Source of the DNA: a virus
Virus record (IMG/VR): IMGVR_UViG_3300021085_000202
Location: 1-24,933 of that record
Strand: one strand, 5' to 3'
DNA length: 24,933 bases
In this document: positions 17,501-24,147 of the stretch, piece by piece
Numbering within the stretch: the first letter of the stretch is position 1
Layout of the letters: every line of letters begins with the position of its first letter
The notes under the pieces: generated by a model
What the model saw: only the letters and a program-made list of their open reading frames with translations
Databases searched by the model: none
Told to the model about the DNA's origin: nothing
Made by a program: the position numbers and the translations under genes

Positions 17501-19208
17501 GTGCGGTAACAGTATTTCCGCCAGTTCCGTCTACAGAAGCATCACCAATAAATAGTGCATCTTTAGTTTCTGCGTGAGACTTAGCGGAAACTTCTGCCTC
17601 ATCTGCTTTAGTAGTTGCGTCGACGGCAGCAGCCGCTTGAACCGCAGTATCACCAGCAGCACGATCAACAAGTTCTTGCGCAAGACCAGAAGTCAAAGTT
17701 GCATCAGCAGTTGCACGAGTTGACGCTTCGGTGTCAATGTTTGACTGAAGAGTCGTATCAGCAGAAGTTCTAGCAGAAGCTTCATTTGAAATAGCAGTGG
17801 TGTTTGATGAAATCAAAGCGCCCATATCGGTATCTGCTTGTTGGAAAGCAGCAACGATTTCTGTTAATGAGTCAAGAGCAGCTGAGTCAGTATTAGAGAT
17901 AACATTATCTAGTTTAGATTCGATTCTAGACTCCTCAGAAGTAGCACGAGAAACTTCGGATGTTAAGTCTGATTGTAGAGTAGAGATCTCACCATCATTA
18001 GAAGTGATCTGAGTTTGTAGTCCGGATTCAGCAGTTTCAGCACGAGTCTTCTCAACCAATACCTTAGCAGCAGCGTCAGCAGCTGCGACAGATTCAGCAC
18101 CTGATTTGGCAGTTGCAATACGTGCAGTAATAGTATTTCCACCAGTTCCATCTACACTGTTATCTCCAATAAGAAGATCGTCATGTGATTGAGCAGATAC
18201 TAGAGTTGCATTATCACCAGCAACGATGTCTGCACCTAGGTCAGAACGTACCGCATTATCAGCGATAGCACGTGCAGAAATTTCTGCCGCAAGACCTTGA
18301 GCGTTAGCTTCTTCAGCAGCGGTTGCACGAGTAACCTCAGCAGAAACTGAATTCTGTAGAGCAGTTACTTCACCATTTGTAGTTGAGATTTCGGCAGCTA
18401 GATCAGTTTCCAGTTGCGTTATATCACCCTCAGCAGTAGTCATACGTGCATCTAGAGCATTATCAGCAGAAACACGAGCCGCAGATTCGTTAGTTATGTT
18501 TGTTTGTAGAGTTGTGTCCGCACCTTGTCTTGCAGTAGTTTCTGAAGCGAGGTTGGCTTCGATTGTGGACTCTTTAGTAGTCGCACGTGAAACTTCATTC
18601 GAGATAGCAGTTGCGTTAGTAATGATTGAAGCAGATAATGCATCATCAGCATCTTGGAATGCAGTAACAATTTCCGCAAGAGAGTTAAGTGCTTCCGAGT
18701 CAACATTAGACAATACATTATCAATACGAGTATTGATTGCTGTGTCCGCAGACTGGAATGCAGATTCCATTGCGTTTTCTCTATTGGTAGCACGAGTAAC
18801 TTCAGTGTCCAAAGAGGTTTGTAGTGCAGTATCAGCAGCAGTTCTTGCCGCAGTTTCAGCTGCAAGATCAGAAGTTAAAGTTGTATCCGCAGCAGCACGT
18901 ATTGTCGCTTCAGCGGCAACGGCATCAGCAATATCCTGAGCGACAGCGGCTTTAGCACGAACGTCTGTGAAGTAAAGGTTAGAATTTGATTCAGTACCTT
19001 CTGATATGTCATCGGTAGTATAAGAACCGATAAGACCAGATGAAGATACTTTCTTAAGTGCTTGTGTGTCGTTATCAAAAACGAGGAATGTGTCAAGACC
19101 GTCAACTCCTGAGAGAGAGGCCTGTTGATCAATTGCGGAGGTATCTAGTTTGGTATTTAATACCGCTTGATTTGCTAGAGCTCCGGATTTAATTTGCCTA
19201 AATGCCAT
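14592..19208 (-). CDS. Long coiled-coil virion fiber/whisker-like protein
   Basis: A 1538-aa structural protein. The N-terminus (MAFRQIKSGALANQAVLNTK, then YTTDDISEGTESNSNLYFTD near residues 62-81) matches marine phage fiber proteins. Residues about 95-1200 are dominated by alanine-rich coiled-coil repeats of the type AETAARTAADTALQ, interrupted by four globular-looking modules with the pattern ALDSLTEIVTAFQDAD near 170, 443, 763 and 1129. A three-fold 14-residue repeat (EMDAVEARATTLES) lies near 806-846. A GDTMSGVLNMGSNKV segment follows at about 1200. The C-terminus has the adaptor-like domain at about 1344-1408 (NGDGVQTNF...VFVGGVIQDPG) shared with two neighbours, and a last domain (about 1454-1538, SAKYLVSIESPDG, CLVVHNG) also ending the 780-aa protein. 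By position and coiled-coil architecture it could act like T4 fibritin (wac), but it is much longer. An AGGAG site precedes the ATG. Confidence 0.85.
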   Translation of the reverse strand: MAFRQIKSGALANQAVLNTKLDTSAIDQQASLSGVDGLDTFLVFDNDTQALKKVSSSGLIGSYTTDDISEGTESNSNLYFTDVRAKAAVAQDIADAVAAEATIRAAADTTLTSDLAAETAARTAADTALQTSLDTEVTRATNRENAMESAFQSADTAINTRIDNVLSNVDSEALNSLAEIVTAFQDADDALSASIITNATAISNEVSRATTKESTIEANLASETTARQGADTTLQTNITNESAARVSADNALDARMTTAEGDITQLETDLAAEISTTNGEVTALQNSVSAEVTRATAAEEANAQGLAAEISARAIADNAVRSDLGADIVAGDNATLVSAQSHDDLLIGDNSVDGTGGNTITARIATAKSGAESVAAADAAAKVLVEKTRAETAESGLQTQITSNDGEISTLQSDLTSEVSRATSEESRIESKLDNVISNTDSAALDSLTEIVAAFQQADTDMGALISSNTTAISNEASARTSADTTLQSNIDTEASTRATADATLTSGLAQELVDRAAGDTAVQAAAAVDATTKADEAEVSAKSHAETKDALFIGDASVDGTGGNTVTARIATAKTTAETHADTIVAAETALRVSGDDALSLRATNLEGRMDTAETDIDANTSDIATETTARVSADATLQGNIDAEAVTRAAADTQHDADLLAEQTARIAADSATDASLAQEVTRATGVEAGLRTDVDTNTGSIATNAASINSEVARAIAAEGVLTTAVADETSARIAADAAIQTDLDIVEGRVDFLVNAAPETLDTLVEIIGAYENADSDMQVVIDNNSSRLTTNESSISTLNTEMDAVEARATTLESEMDAVEARATTLETEMDAAESEIDDLEAFVGEGTSLDTVANDLAGAVNELHTDTNAVAGRMTTAESSIVTNATAISTETARAQAEETSIRGDFAAADTSIRSDFATADAVVLNSASSDATTKADNAEAAAKTYSDGIVATEASTREAADDLLEGQITAEATTRANADNALDTRATTLESEMTLTQTSVGVATDGAYLSRSGSNFLDTAVSLKDESTKLDVALKAEETARIAADNTLTNNLNSEISSRTSGDASLQSQITAEVGRATSAEQANAANIATNATSISDEATRAQTAEAAVNARVDFIVSNTDPAALDSLTEIVTAFGDADSDLTSLISSNQTDIATNASGLAQEITDRAAAVSAEASARSSADTTLQSNIDQKVAKSGDTMSGVLNMGSNKVAAVADGTVASDAVNKGQMDAGLAAQHISQFDTSDLVEDPNASNRYFTEARSRESISAVDTKGNGRVSYDNTTGVIAIDTAGTLLELDDISETTYVGKAEYLMQVKSDESGWDFIHPNDLQFVQPNRQVMNGDGVQTNFAITFYVNIADALVFVGGVIQDPGTHYNFDSVAQEIVFTAPIPNGAQAVIISHSVGAVQGVLDGSVSTSSFTADIKVGEQGAQRTVGTVEAVVSSFPKANHRSAKYLVSIESPDGQEFETRECLVVHNGTSAFITEYGVIFTGSTTLGDTDVRVNSGTGDIELTYTANAESTKVTVVATYIDA
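16699..16824. repeat. 42-bp tandem repeat in the coiled-coil gene
   Basis: Units starting at 16699, 16741 and 16783 (gcatccat) recur every 42 bp and encode the 14-residue unit EMDAVEARATTLES. Two heptads per unit fit a continuous coiled coil, and unit-number changes would alter fiber length in frame. The outer edges are approximate. Confidence 0.8.
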
Positions 19209-19236
19209 TAGGTAGTTCTCCTGTTAAAAGTGAAAA

Positions 19237-19257
19237 TTAAACTGATAATAAGTTTAA
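19237..19257 (-). terminator. AT-rich hairpin after the 114-aa gene
   Basis: On the minus strand TTAAACT pairs with AGTTTAA around a 7-nt loop and is followed by TTTTC. The 5' arm contains the TAA stop of the 114-aa gene. The stem is weak (one G-C pair), so this is at best a partial terminator ahead of the 1538-aa gene. Confidence 0.35.
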
Positions 19258-19598
19258 CGAAATTTGATATAGATGTCCATCCCAAGAGATGGGGTTTCAG
19301 TAAAGATTAGTGTGTCATCCTGTACATCATAAACTTCGCCGGGACGTTGTAAAACGTTTTCGACGAATACGTCAATTAAATCAGATCTTGCGGGCACGCC
19401 ATTGAGTGAATATTCAGTTGTGAAACCGTCACCAATAAAACCTTGAGATTCCGGAATAGTACTATCTACAGTATCAAAAGTAGCACTGAAGATATCTTTG
19501 TCTAGGCCAGGAGTCTGACTTATAACTGTTTGGTTATTGTTTGCTAAATTGAATAAACTTTCCGCGATGACACGGTTGAAAGATTTGTTGTTGATCAT
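19254..19598 (-). CDS. Small virion adaptor-like protein
   Basis: A 114-aa protein of structural type. The N-terminal half (SFNRVIAESLFNLANNNQTV, residues 6-25) looks helical. Residues about 54-114 form a beta-rich domain (GDGFTTEYSLNGVPARSDLI, then FVENVLQRPGEVYDV and TPSLGMDIYIKF) with the pattern G-D-G-x-x-T ... V-F-V-x-x-V-x-Q-x-P-G. The same domain occurs inside the 780-aa protein (about 534-598) and the 1538-aa protein (about 1344-1408), so three consecutive genes share it. This free-standing copy may be a trimeric joint between a fiber and its base; that role is inference. It is preceded by a late promoter at 19653-19662 and a weak AAGAG site, and its start fits the leader length. Confidence 0.75.
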   Translation of the reverse strand: MINNKSFNRVIAESLFNLANNNQTVISQTPGLDKDIFSATFDTVDSTIPESQGFIGDGFTTEYSLNGVPARSDLIDVFVENVLQRPGEVYDVQDDTLIFTETPSLGMDIYIKFR

Positions 19599-19624
19599 AG
19601 CGAACTCTTAAAATTTAGATAGAG

Positions 19625-19647
19625 AGACAAGAAAATTTTTATTGTCT
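19625..19647 (-). promoter_or_regulatory. Leader stem-loop starting at the predicted +1 of the second late transcript
   Basis: On the minus strand AGACAA pairs with TTGTCT around an 11-nt AT-rich loop. With T4 late-promoter spacing from the TATAAATA at 19653-19660, +1 falls at 19647, the first base of the stem. The arrangement repeats that at 4540-4560. The stem is short, so the evidence rests on position. Confidence 0.4.
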
Positions 19648-19652
19648 GATTC

Positions 19653-19662
19653 TATTTATACA
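19653..19662 (-). promoter_or_regulatory. T4-type late promoter for the 114-aa/1538-aa/3307-aa genes
   Basis: The minus strand reads TGTATAAATA, the same 10-mer as before gp13 and before the 118-aa gene. It overlaps the end of the 780-aa gene: the TAA stop (19656-19658) is part of the promoter octamer. The 114-aa gene starts 54 nt downstream. Confidence 0.85.
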
Positions 19663-21998
19663 GAAACGGAGTGTCGAACGGACTTAAATTCATAAGAATG
19701 TGTAGAATTTGGTAAAATAGTTACGACCATATTAGTACCAACTATATTAACTTCTATGGAAGCTTCAGATGATGGTCCAGTGTGCAACTCTCCATATAAA
19801 GTGGTGTGAACTTCAACACCATCGTGAACAAGTAAAAGTTCATTTGACTGGTATGACATATTACTAATGTTGGATATCTGTATAGTATATCGAGCAGTTC
19901 TAAAATCCGAAAGGGGAACGGTATCGATAACAATAGGATCCATATTACCAGAGGTGATAACTCGGTTTGTATCTACACTATAGTCTTTTATTTGAGTTGG
20001 TTTGTATAAGACCGCTTTTGATTGTGTTATATCCATAACGTCACTATCACTATGACGTATTTTCAAATCTCCAGTAGCGTTAGGACGTTGTTCTAAAATG
20101 GTATTGCTTCCGTCATGAGTAAGCAAAGCATCGTAACCAGTACCAATAAGAAGTTTTACGTTATCTTCTATATTTAGATCATTTTGAATATCAATAATCG
20201 CAGCTCTATATGCGGCGACTTGAACGTGATAACCAGCATCTAAAGGAACAGTGAATACAATGGAAAGTCCATCATTAGCAACATAATCTATAGAGGAGTT
20301 TAATAGTACACCGTTTAAGAATACTAGAAGTCTGCCACCAACATCATATTCCAGTCCATTACCAAAAGTATCCTGTCCAGTAAATGTAACTTGTTCTTGA
20401 GACGCAACATAATCGAAAGTATCAAAAGTACCGCTACTACCATTACCCAATCCACTACCGAGTTCAATAATAGAATCGATACCTTCATGTTGTCTCTTAA
20501 TAAATACCTTACCATCAACTGTATTGATAGCAAGTTCACCGACATTTAGTTCCTGTTCTGTCGGAAGTACTCCAGCACTATCATAAGTCTTCAACCTGAT
20601 TAGTGTGTTATCACCATCAATAGAATGAAGATTTACATGGCCGGAACTATCGACATTGAACTGCGCAGAATCAAAGGATGAAACTCCAGCAGTAGAAGTG
20701 GTTGCCAAATCCGCAGAAACTGAGTATTGATTGTCAGAATCATTATACTCTAGAGTAAGACCTTCACCACCAACTAATAGGTTTGCGACTTTATCATCAA
20801 TAACCTCACCAATAGACTCTCCGTTTATTGAGAGTGGACCATTAATGTCAAGTCCTTTGTTGGTGGTCAGTCTATCATTCTGCGCATCGTAAAGTATTGA
20901 AGCGTCTGCGCCACCAATAATTATCCCTGCGCCATCAGCTTCTAAATCTGAAGTAGCACCAGAAGCCAGAGTAAATGTGAGATCATTTACGGAAACTTCG
21001 GTTGAGTGTATAGTCGTCTGGGTTCCTTGTACGACAAGGTCACCACGAATTACTAATGTTCCACCATCGGAATCAGTTGGTGCCGGATCAATAATGATCT
21101 CATTAGAAGAATCCGTAGACTTGATAGTATTACCATCAATCTCTAGATTTCCAACTACTAACTTACTTAAACCAGTAACTTCACTATCTAAAGAGTAATC
21201 TACTGTGTTTGTTGAACTGTCGTAAGTAACATTAACATTACTTGACCCAGAAAATGTAATGTCGGAATCGAGAAGTGATACCGTATCACCATTTACTGTA
21301 AGACTGGTTGCTATATCCGAAGTTGTTACATCGGTTATTCTACCAGTGTGATCGACAGTAATTCTGGGAATCTTGGTTTCGTCACCATAGGTGTCAGCTG
21401 TAACACCAGATGAATCTAAACCAAAAATTATTGAATTATTTACAGAATCTAACTGTGCGGATAGACCAAGTCCACCCTCAAAGGTTAGTGTAGTTTGTGA
21501 TGGAGTGAAGGTTGTGACTTCACCGTTTGCACCTACAGTAAAGACAACGCTTGCGGCAATATCATCCGCATAGGTTTTAGTTACTGCGTCTTGGGGGTCT
21601 ACTGGATCTAATAAATTTACAAGACGACTACTACCGCCTAAATTTACATTGCCTGGCGATACTAGATTTAAATCACCGAGTGTGTTTTCTAAAGTACTTG
21701 TTGTTAAAGTAACTTTTCCGACTTTTATCTCATCAAGTTCTCCATTGGAGTCTGCGATGAGTGCGGTATTAGGTGTTACTATACCAAAAGGTGCGTTTTC
21801 TCCACCTAATAGATCGGTGTAGTATTTACCACCAATAATAGTATGGTCCGCAGCATTGAGATTATTCTCACTACCAGTACCGATGTAAAGTTTATTACCT
21901 CCGGCACCGTCAAAGTAGGAATATGCTAATTCACCATTGGCCAGTACACTGGGATTTCCACTGGTACCGGACCGTTTTATTCTAATTAAATCGGCCAT
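19656..21998 (-). CDS. Fiber-type virion structural protein with Mtd-like N-terminal motif
   Basis: A 780-aa beta-rich structural protein. The N-terminus (LIRIKRSGTSGNP, LANGELAYSYFDG, NKLYIGTG; residues 4-42) has the pattern of the N-terminal motif of phage fibers related to the major tropism determinant. A second copy lies near 466-515 (IRLKTYDSAGVLP, LNVGELAINTVDGKVFIKR). Between them are beta repeats and fiber linkers such as NLLDPVDPQDAVTKTYAD (about 126-143). Residues about 534-598 hold the adaptor-like domain shared with the 114-aa and 1538-aa proteins, and 697-780 is the C-terminal domain (FRTARYTIQISN, ELLLVHDGVEV) shared with the 1538-aa protein. It starts with TAATG overlap on the 91-aa gene; the GGTGGA that would act as ribosome-binding site also encodes the last glycines of that gene. 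Role: peripheral baseplate or fiber, by position and family style. Confidence 0.82.
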   Translation of the reverse strand: MADLIRIKRSGTSGNPSVLANGELAYSYFDGAGGNKLYIGTGSENNLNAADHTIIGGKYYTDLLGGENAPFGIVTPNTALIADSNGELDEIKVGKVTLTTSTLENTLGDLNLVSPGNVNLGGSSRLVNLLDPVDPQDAVTKTYADDIAASVVFTVGANGEVTTFTPSQTTLTFEGGLGLSAQLDSVNNSIIFGLDSSGVTADTYGDETKIPRITVDHTGRITDVTTSDIATSLTVNGDTVSLLDSDITFSGSSNVNVTYDSSTNTVDYSLDSEVTGLSKLVVGNLEIDGNTIKSTDSSNEIIIDPAPTDSDGGTLVIRGDLVVQGTQTTIHSTEVSVNDLTFTLASGATSDLEADGAGIIIGGADASILYDAQNDRLTTNKGLDINGPLSINGESIGEVIDDKVANLLVGGEGLTLEYNDSDNQYSVSADLATTSTAGVSSFDSAQFNVDSSGHVNLHSIDGDNTLIRLKTYDSAGVLPTEQELNVGELAINTVDGKVFIKRQHEGIDSIIELGSGLGNGSSGTFDTFDYVASQEQVTFTGQDTFGNGLEYDVGGRLLVFLNGVLLNSSIDYVANDGLSIVFTVPLDAGYHVQVAAYRAAIIDIQNDLNIEDNVKLLIGTGYDALLTHDGSNTILEQRPNATGDLKIRHSDSDVMDITQSKAVLYKPTQIKDYSVDTNRVITSGNMDPIVIDTVPLSDFRTARYTIQISNISNMSYQSNELLLVHDGVEVHTTLYGELHTGPSSEASIEVNIVGTNMVVTILPNSTHSYEFKSVRHSVSV

Positions 21999-22273
21999 TA
22001 GTAAAATCCACCATCTAATGTCCGAGGGTTATCTGTAAGTAAAACGGTTTCCCATGTATCTAGATCTTCGTTATACCTTACAACGGAACCATCCCTCAAT
22101 ACATCTGACGGTGTCACATCAAACAGTTCTACTAATTTTTGATTGACCGCACCACCCACACCCATTGAGTGAATAGGTTTACCGAGAGTTACCTTCTTGA
22201 CTTTGGTATTTTGGCTAGTTGTTACTTTTGAAACAACTTTTTTGGTTCCGGTGGAAGCTACACGAAAGGCCAT
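21998..22273 (-). CDS. Small virion structural protein (91 aa)
   Basis: The protein begins MAFRVASTGTKKVV, like the MAFR start of the 1538-aa protein. A basic, beta-rich N-terminal half is followed by a motif seen in phage fiber proteins: LFDVTPSDVLRDGSVVRYNE (about residues 50-69, a disc of the type DGSVLxYN), ending in LDGGFY. An in-frame TTG directly precedes the ATG. I prefer the ATG at 22271-22273 because GAGG at 22283-22286 is then 9 nt away and the MAFR start matches its relative. Its stop and the next ATG share a base (TAATG). It is co-transcribed with the 118-aa and 780-aa genes. Function beyond being a probable virion component is unknown. Confidence 0.75.
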   Translation of the reverse strand: MAFRVASTGTKKVVSKVTTSQNTKVKKVTLGKPIHSMGVGGAVNQKLVELFDVTPSDVLRDGSVVRYNEDLDTWETVLLTDNPRTLDGGFY

Positions 22274-22279
22274 CAATAG

Positions 22280-22636
22280 TTACCTCGTTACTGACGGATT
22301 GACTTTTATCTTACCTTCGAGTATTCTTTCTATCATAGTCGCACCATCTTCGTCCACATATGACAATTCGACATCATACACGTAACGACCACGACTAGAT
22401 AGACTATCGGTTTGGATGTTTGATAAGGATATGACTACGATACCATCCGTAGGAGGATCAGCGATAACCGAAGTGAAATCTAAGGTCTCTGAAACATCGC
22501 TATTGTAGTTTCTTTTTAGTTTTGCGTTTACAGAATGTCCTGTTAAGTTTTTAACTGAACCATCAGTATCAACAAGCTCCAATTCTAGTGCAATGTCTGC
22601 ACCTTGGTCTATTGCAAAATCTTCATATGTCGCCAT
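22280..22636 (-). CDS. Ig-like virion protein related to phage upper-baseplate N-terminal domains
   Basis: A 118-aa all-beta protein. The order DFAIDQGADIALELELVDTD, GSVKNLTGHSVNAKLKRNY, DGIVVISLSNIQTDSL, GRYVYDVEL, ERILEGKIKVNPSV is the pattern of the small Ig-fold domain found in phage baseplate/fiber proteins (BppU N-terminal type), here as a single-domain protein. It is the first gene after the late promoter at 22676-22685; the leader is about 34 nt, with GGGAAAA as a weak ribosome-binding site. Its stop codon region (ACGAGGTAA) supplies the ribosome-binding site of the next gene. Likely a structural joint at the tail tip; the precise site is unknown. Confidence 0.75.
   Translation of the reverse strand: MATYEDFAIDQGADIALELELVDTDGSVKNLTGHSVNAKLKRNYNSDVSETLDFTSVIADPPTDGIVVISLSNIQTDSLSSRGRYVYDVELSYVDEDGATMIERILEGKIKVNPSVTR
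22283..22286 (-). promoter_or_regulatory. Ribosome-binding site that decides the 91-aa start
   Basis: GAGG on the minus strand overlaps the last codons of the 118-aa gene, 9 nt before the ATG at 22273 and 6 nt before an alternative TTG. It indicates coupled translation of the two genes. Confidence 0.5.
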
Positions 22637-22675
22637 TTCATTTTCCCAGAATTGTTTTTTAAATAATAATAATAC

Positions 22676-22685
22676 TATTTATACA
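22676..22685 (-). promoter_or_regulatory. T4-type late promoter for the 118-aa/91-aa/780-aa genes
   Basis: The minus strand reads TGTATAAATA, then G. It is intergenic, 33 nt after the oxygenase stop and 40 nt before the 118-aa start. A T-rich tract (TTTTCCTAGTTTTGTTTTTG) lies directly upstream. Unlike the other two late promoters there is no clear stem-loop at its +1. Confidence 0.85.
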
Positions 22686-22717
22686 AAAACAAAACTAGGA
22701 AAACGATTTAGATTTAT

Positions 22718-23425
22718 TTATTCTTCCGATGAGATGTCGGCAATAACCATTTCGCGGAATTCTTCTGAAGCCTGTTCCGTATTAAATGTATACGAAACGG
22801 TTGTTCTCCAGTTATCAGTATCCGCAGCGTGATACAATAATTTATCATCTTCACTATAATGTCCAAAGTAAGCAGCTTTACAGGTCCATTGACCAGCTTC
22901 ATCTTCACACACCACCTCTTCTTTAGTAACAGGATGTATGTATTTGAAACAACCTTCACCGAACTCTGACCAAGTAAAGATAAGGTTAAATGCAGCTGCA
23001 TTAGCATTATTGTGCCAAGAGATAAACCCGCCTGGAGGATAAATCGCACAAAGTGCATTGTTTCTTACTGACAAAAAATTCATCATTTTATCGTTAAGAT
23101 CTGCTAAGTTTTTAGTAAGATCTCTTTTAAACACGGGGTCAGCATCCTTAGTAAATATCTGATGATTTCTTTCACCTAATTTTAGATTATAACCAACCAA
23201 TTGTTCAGGAAATCCTTCATGTCGAGTTCCCTGTGAAATTATTTCGTGTCTATGGTTGTCCCCAACCCAGTAAGGACGTTGTCTAGCATGTTCTGATGCT
23301 GATAAATGTACTTTATCCTCAAAACCTTCTAGAGTATGTAGTTTGGTGTATCCGTCAAGAATCTCCAACAACTCTGGGTTATTGATTGGCACATGTTTTA
23401 AATATTCGTCGTTAATCTGTGTCAT
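22718..23425 (-). CDS. 2-oxoglutarate/Fe(II)-dependent oxygenase-like protein
   Basis: A 235-aa protein with the double-stranded beta-helix pattern of 2OG-Fe(II) oxygenases, which hydroxylate or otherwise oxidise proteins, lipids or small molecules. The proximal site is ISWHNNANAAAFNLIFTW (H138-N139-N140), the distal histidine is LLYHAAD (H199), and R207 in NWRTTVSYTF, eight residues on, fits the 2OG carboxylate anchor. The usual acidic ligand two residues after the first His (HxD/E) is Asn here. Related WHxN variants are common, as I recall, in marine T4-like phage oxygenases. The start overlaps the glycosyltransferase stop by 4 nt (ATGA), so the two are translationally coupled. Substrate is unknown; modification of a virion or host-surface component together with the glycosyltransferase is possible. 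Confidence 0.82.
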   Translation of the reverse strand: MTQINDEYLKHVPINNPELLEILDGYTKLHTLEGFEDKVHLSASEHARQRPYWVGDNHRHEIISQGTRHEGFPEQLVGYNLKLGERNHQIFTKDADPVFKRDLTKNLADLNDKMMNFLSVRNNALCAIYPPGGFISWHNNANAAAFNLIFTWSEFGEGCFKYIHPVTKEEVVCEDEAGQWTCKAAYFGHYSEDDKLLYHAADTDNWRTTVSYTFNTEQASEEFREMVIADISSEE

Positions 23426-24147
23426 ACGATTGGTTTATCCTTGTTAAGTCCAGCAGAAAAGTGTCTGATAATAACTTCACCTTTCGGTCTAGTTCTCGCC
23501 CAATTAAGAGCGTTGTAGTAATTCCACCTTAAATCGTCTTCAAATATTCCGATATTAAGGTCTTTGTATTTTTCTTCCTTTTCAGTAAGCCACCACAATG
23601 AGAATTGATCCCAAGATTTGAGACTATCCGCATAACCTTCTGGCCACCATTGATCGGCCATTTGTTTTTTAGTCAATTCCCACCAATCATCCATAAACTC
23701 TCGAATAATTGGTTTTCTCATGTCATATAAACAAACTGCACCACATAAAGTAAATTTCGCCTTTCCTTCTGGGGTATCAAAATCACGTTCTGCATAAATA
23801 TAATCCCGATCATCGGTAAGTTCTGACCAGACCATATCATAGTCTTTTAGTTCATCCCATACCTTCGCAATATCTTCGTGTTCCACTTCCATGTCAGCAT
23901 CAATATACATGGTAATATCATAAGGAGATTTTGCCATACCATATAATTTAGCTCTATAGTGGTCATCACAAAGGATTAAATCATCTGCAACTTCTTCTCG
24001 ACCATCCAGAAAGCGTTCTTCTGTAACCAAACAAATCTTTGCTTCTTCATAGACATCTCTAATAGATTCGCATAGATTTATTGCATACAAATAAAAGTTA
24101 CGGTTCCTTGAAGCAACAACAATAAAACCTTTAGTTGGTTCTGTCAT
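23422..24147 (-). CDS. GT-A type glycosyltransferase-like protein
   Basis: A 241-aa protein that probably transfers a sugar from a nucleotide-sugar donor. It begins with a beta-strand KGFIVVASRNRNFYLYAINL, then KICLVTEE (about residues 37-44), RAKLYGMAKSPYD (65-77) and the metal/nucleotide-binding DxD motif in MYIDADMEV (D83-A-D85). GAVCLYD (136-142), SWDQFSLWW (178-186) and IIRHFSAG (226-233, a His near the C-terminus) fit the GT8-like arrangement. There is no signal peptide or membrane segment, so it acts in the host cytoplasm. It overlaps the gene before it by one base (TAATG) and the oxygenase after it by four, forming a tight three-gene unit inside the structural region. Acceptor unknown; virion protein, host surface glycan or nucleotide base are all conceivable. 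Confidence 0.82.
   Translation of the reverse strand: MTEPTKGFIVVASRNRNFYLYAINLCESIRDVYEEAKICLVTEERFLDGREEVADDLILCDDHYRAKLYGMAKSPYDITMYIDADMEVEHEDIAKVWDELKDYDMVWSELTDDRDYIYAERDFDTPEGKAKFTLCGAVCLYDMRKPIIREFMDDWWELTKKQMADQWWPEGYADSLKSWDQFSLWWLTEKEEKYKDLNIGIFEDDLRWNYYNALNWARTRPKGEVIIRHFSAGLNKDKPIV

Noticed and set aside
22274-22276. TTG as start of the 91-aa protein
   Set aside because: The adjacent ATG has standard spacing from GAGG and gives the MAFR start seen in the 1538-aa neighbour.
22714-23058. Second minus-strand frame overlapping the oxygenase
   Set aside because: It lies in another frame of a gene with clear motifs, and its product is Leu-rich and without recognisable features.
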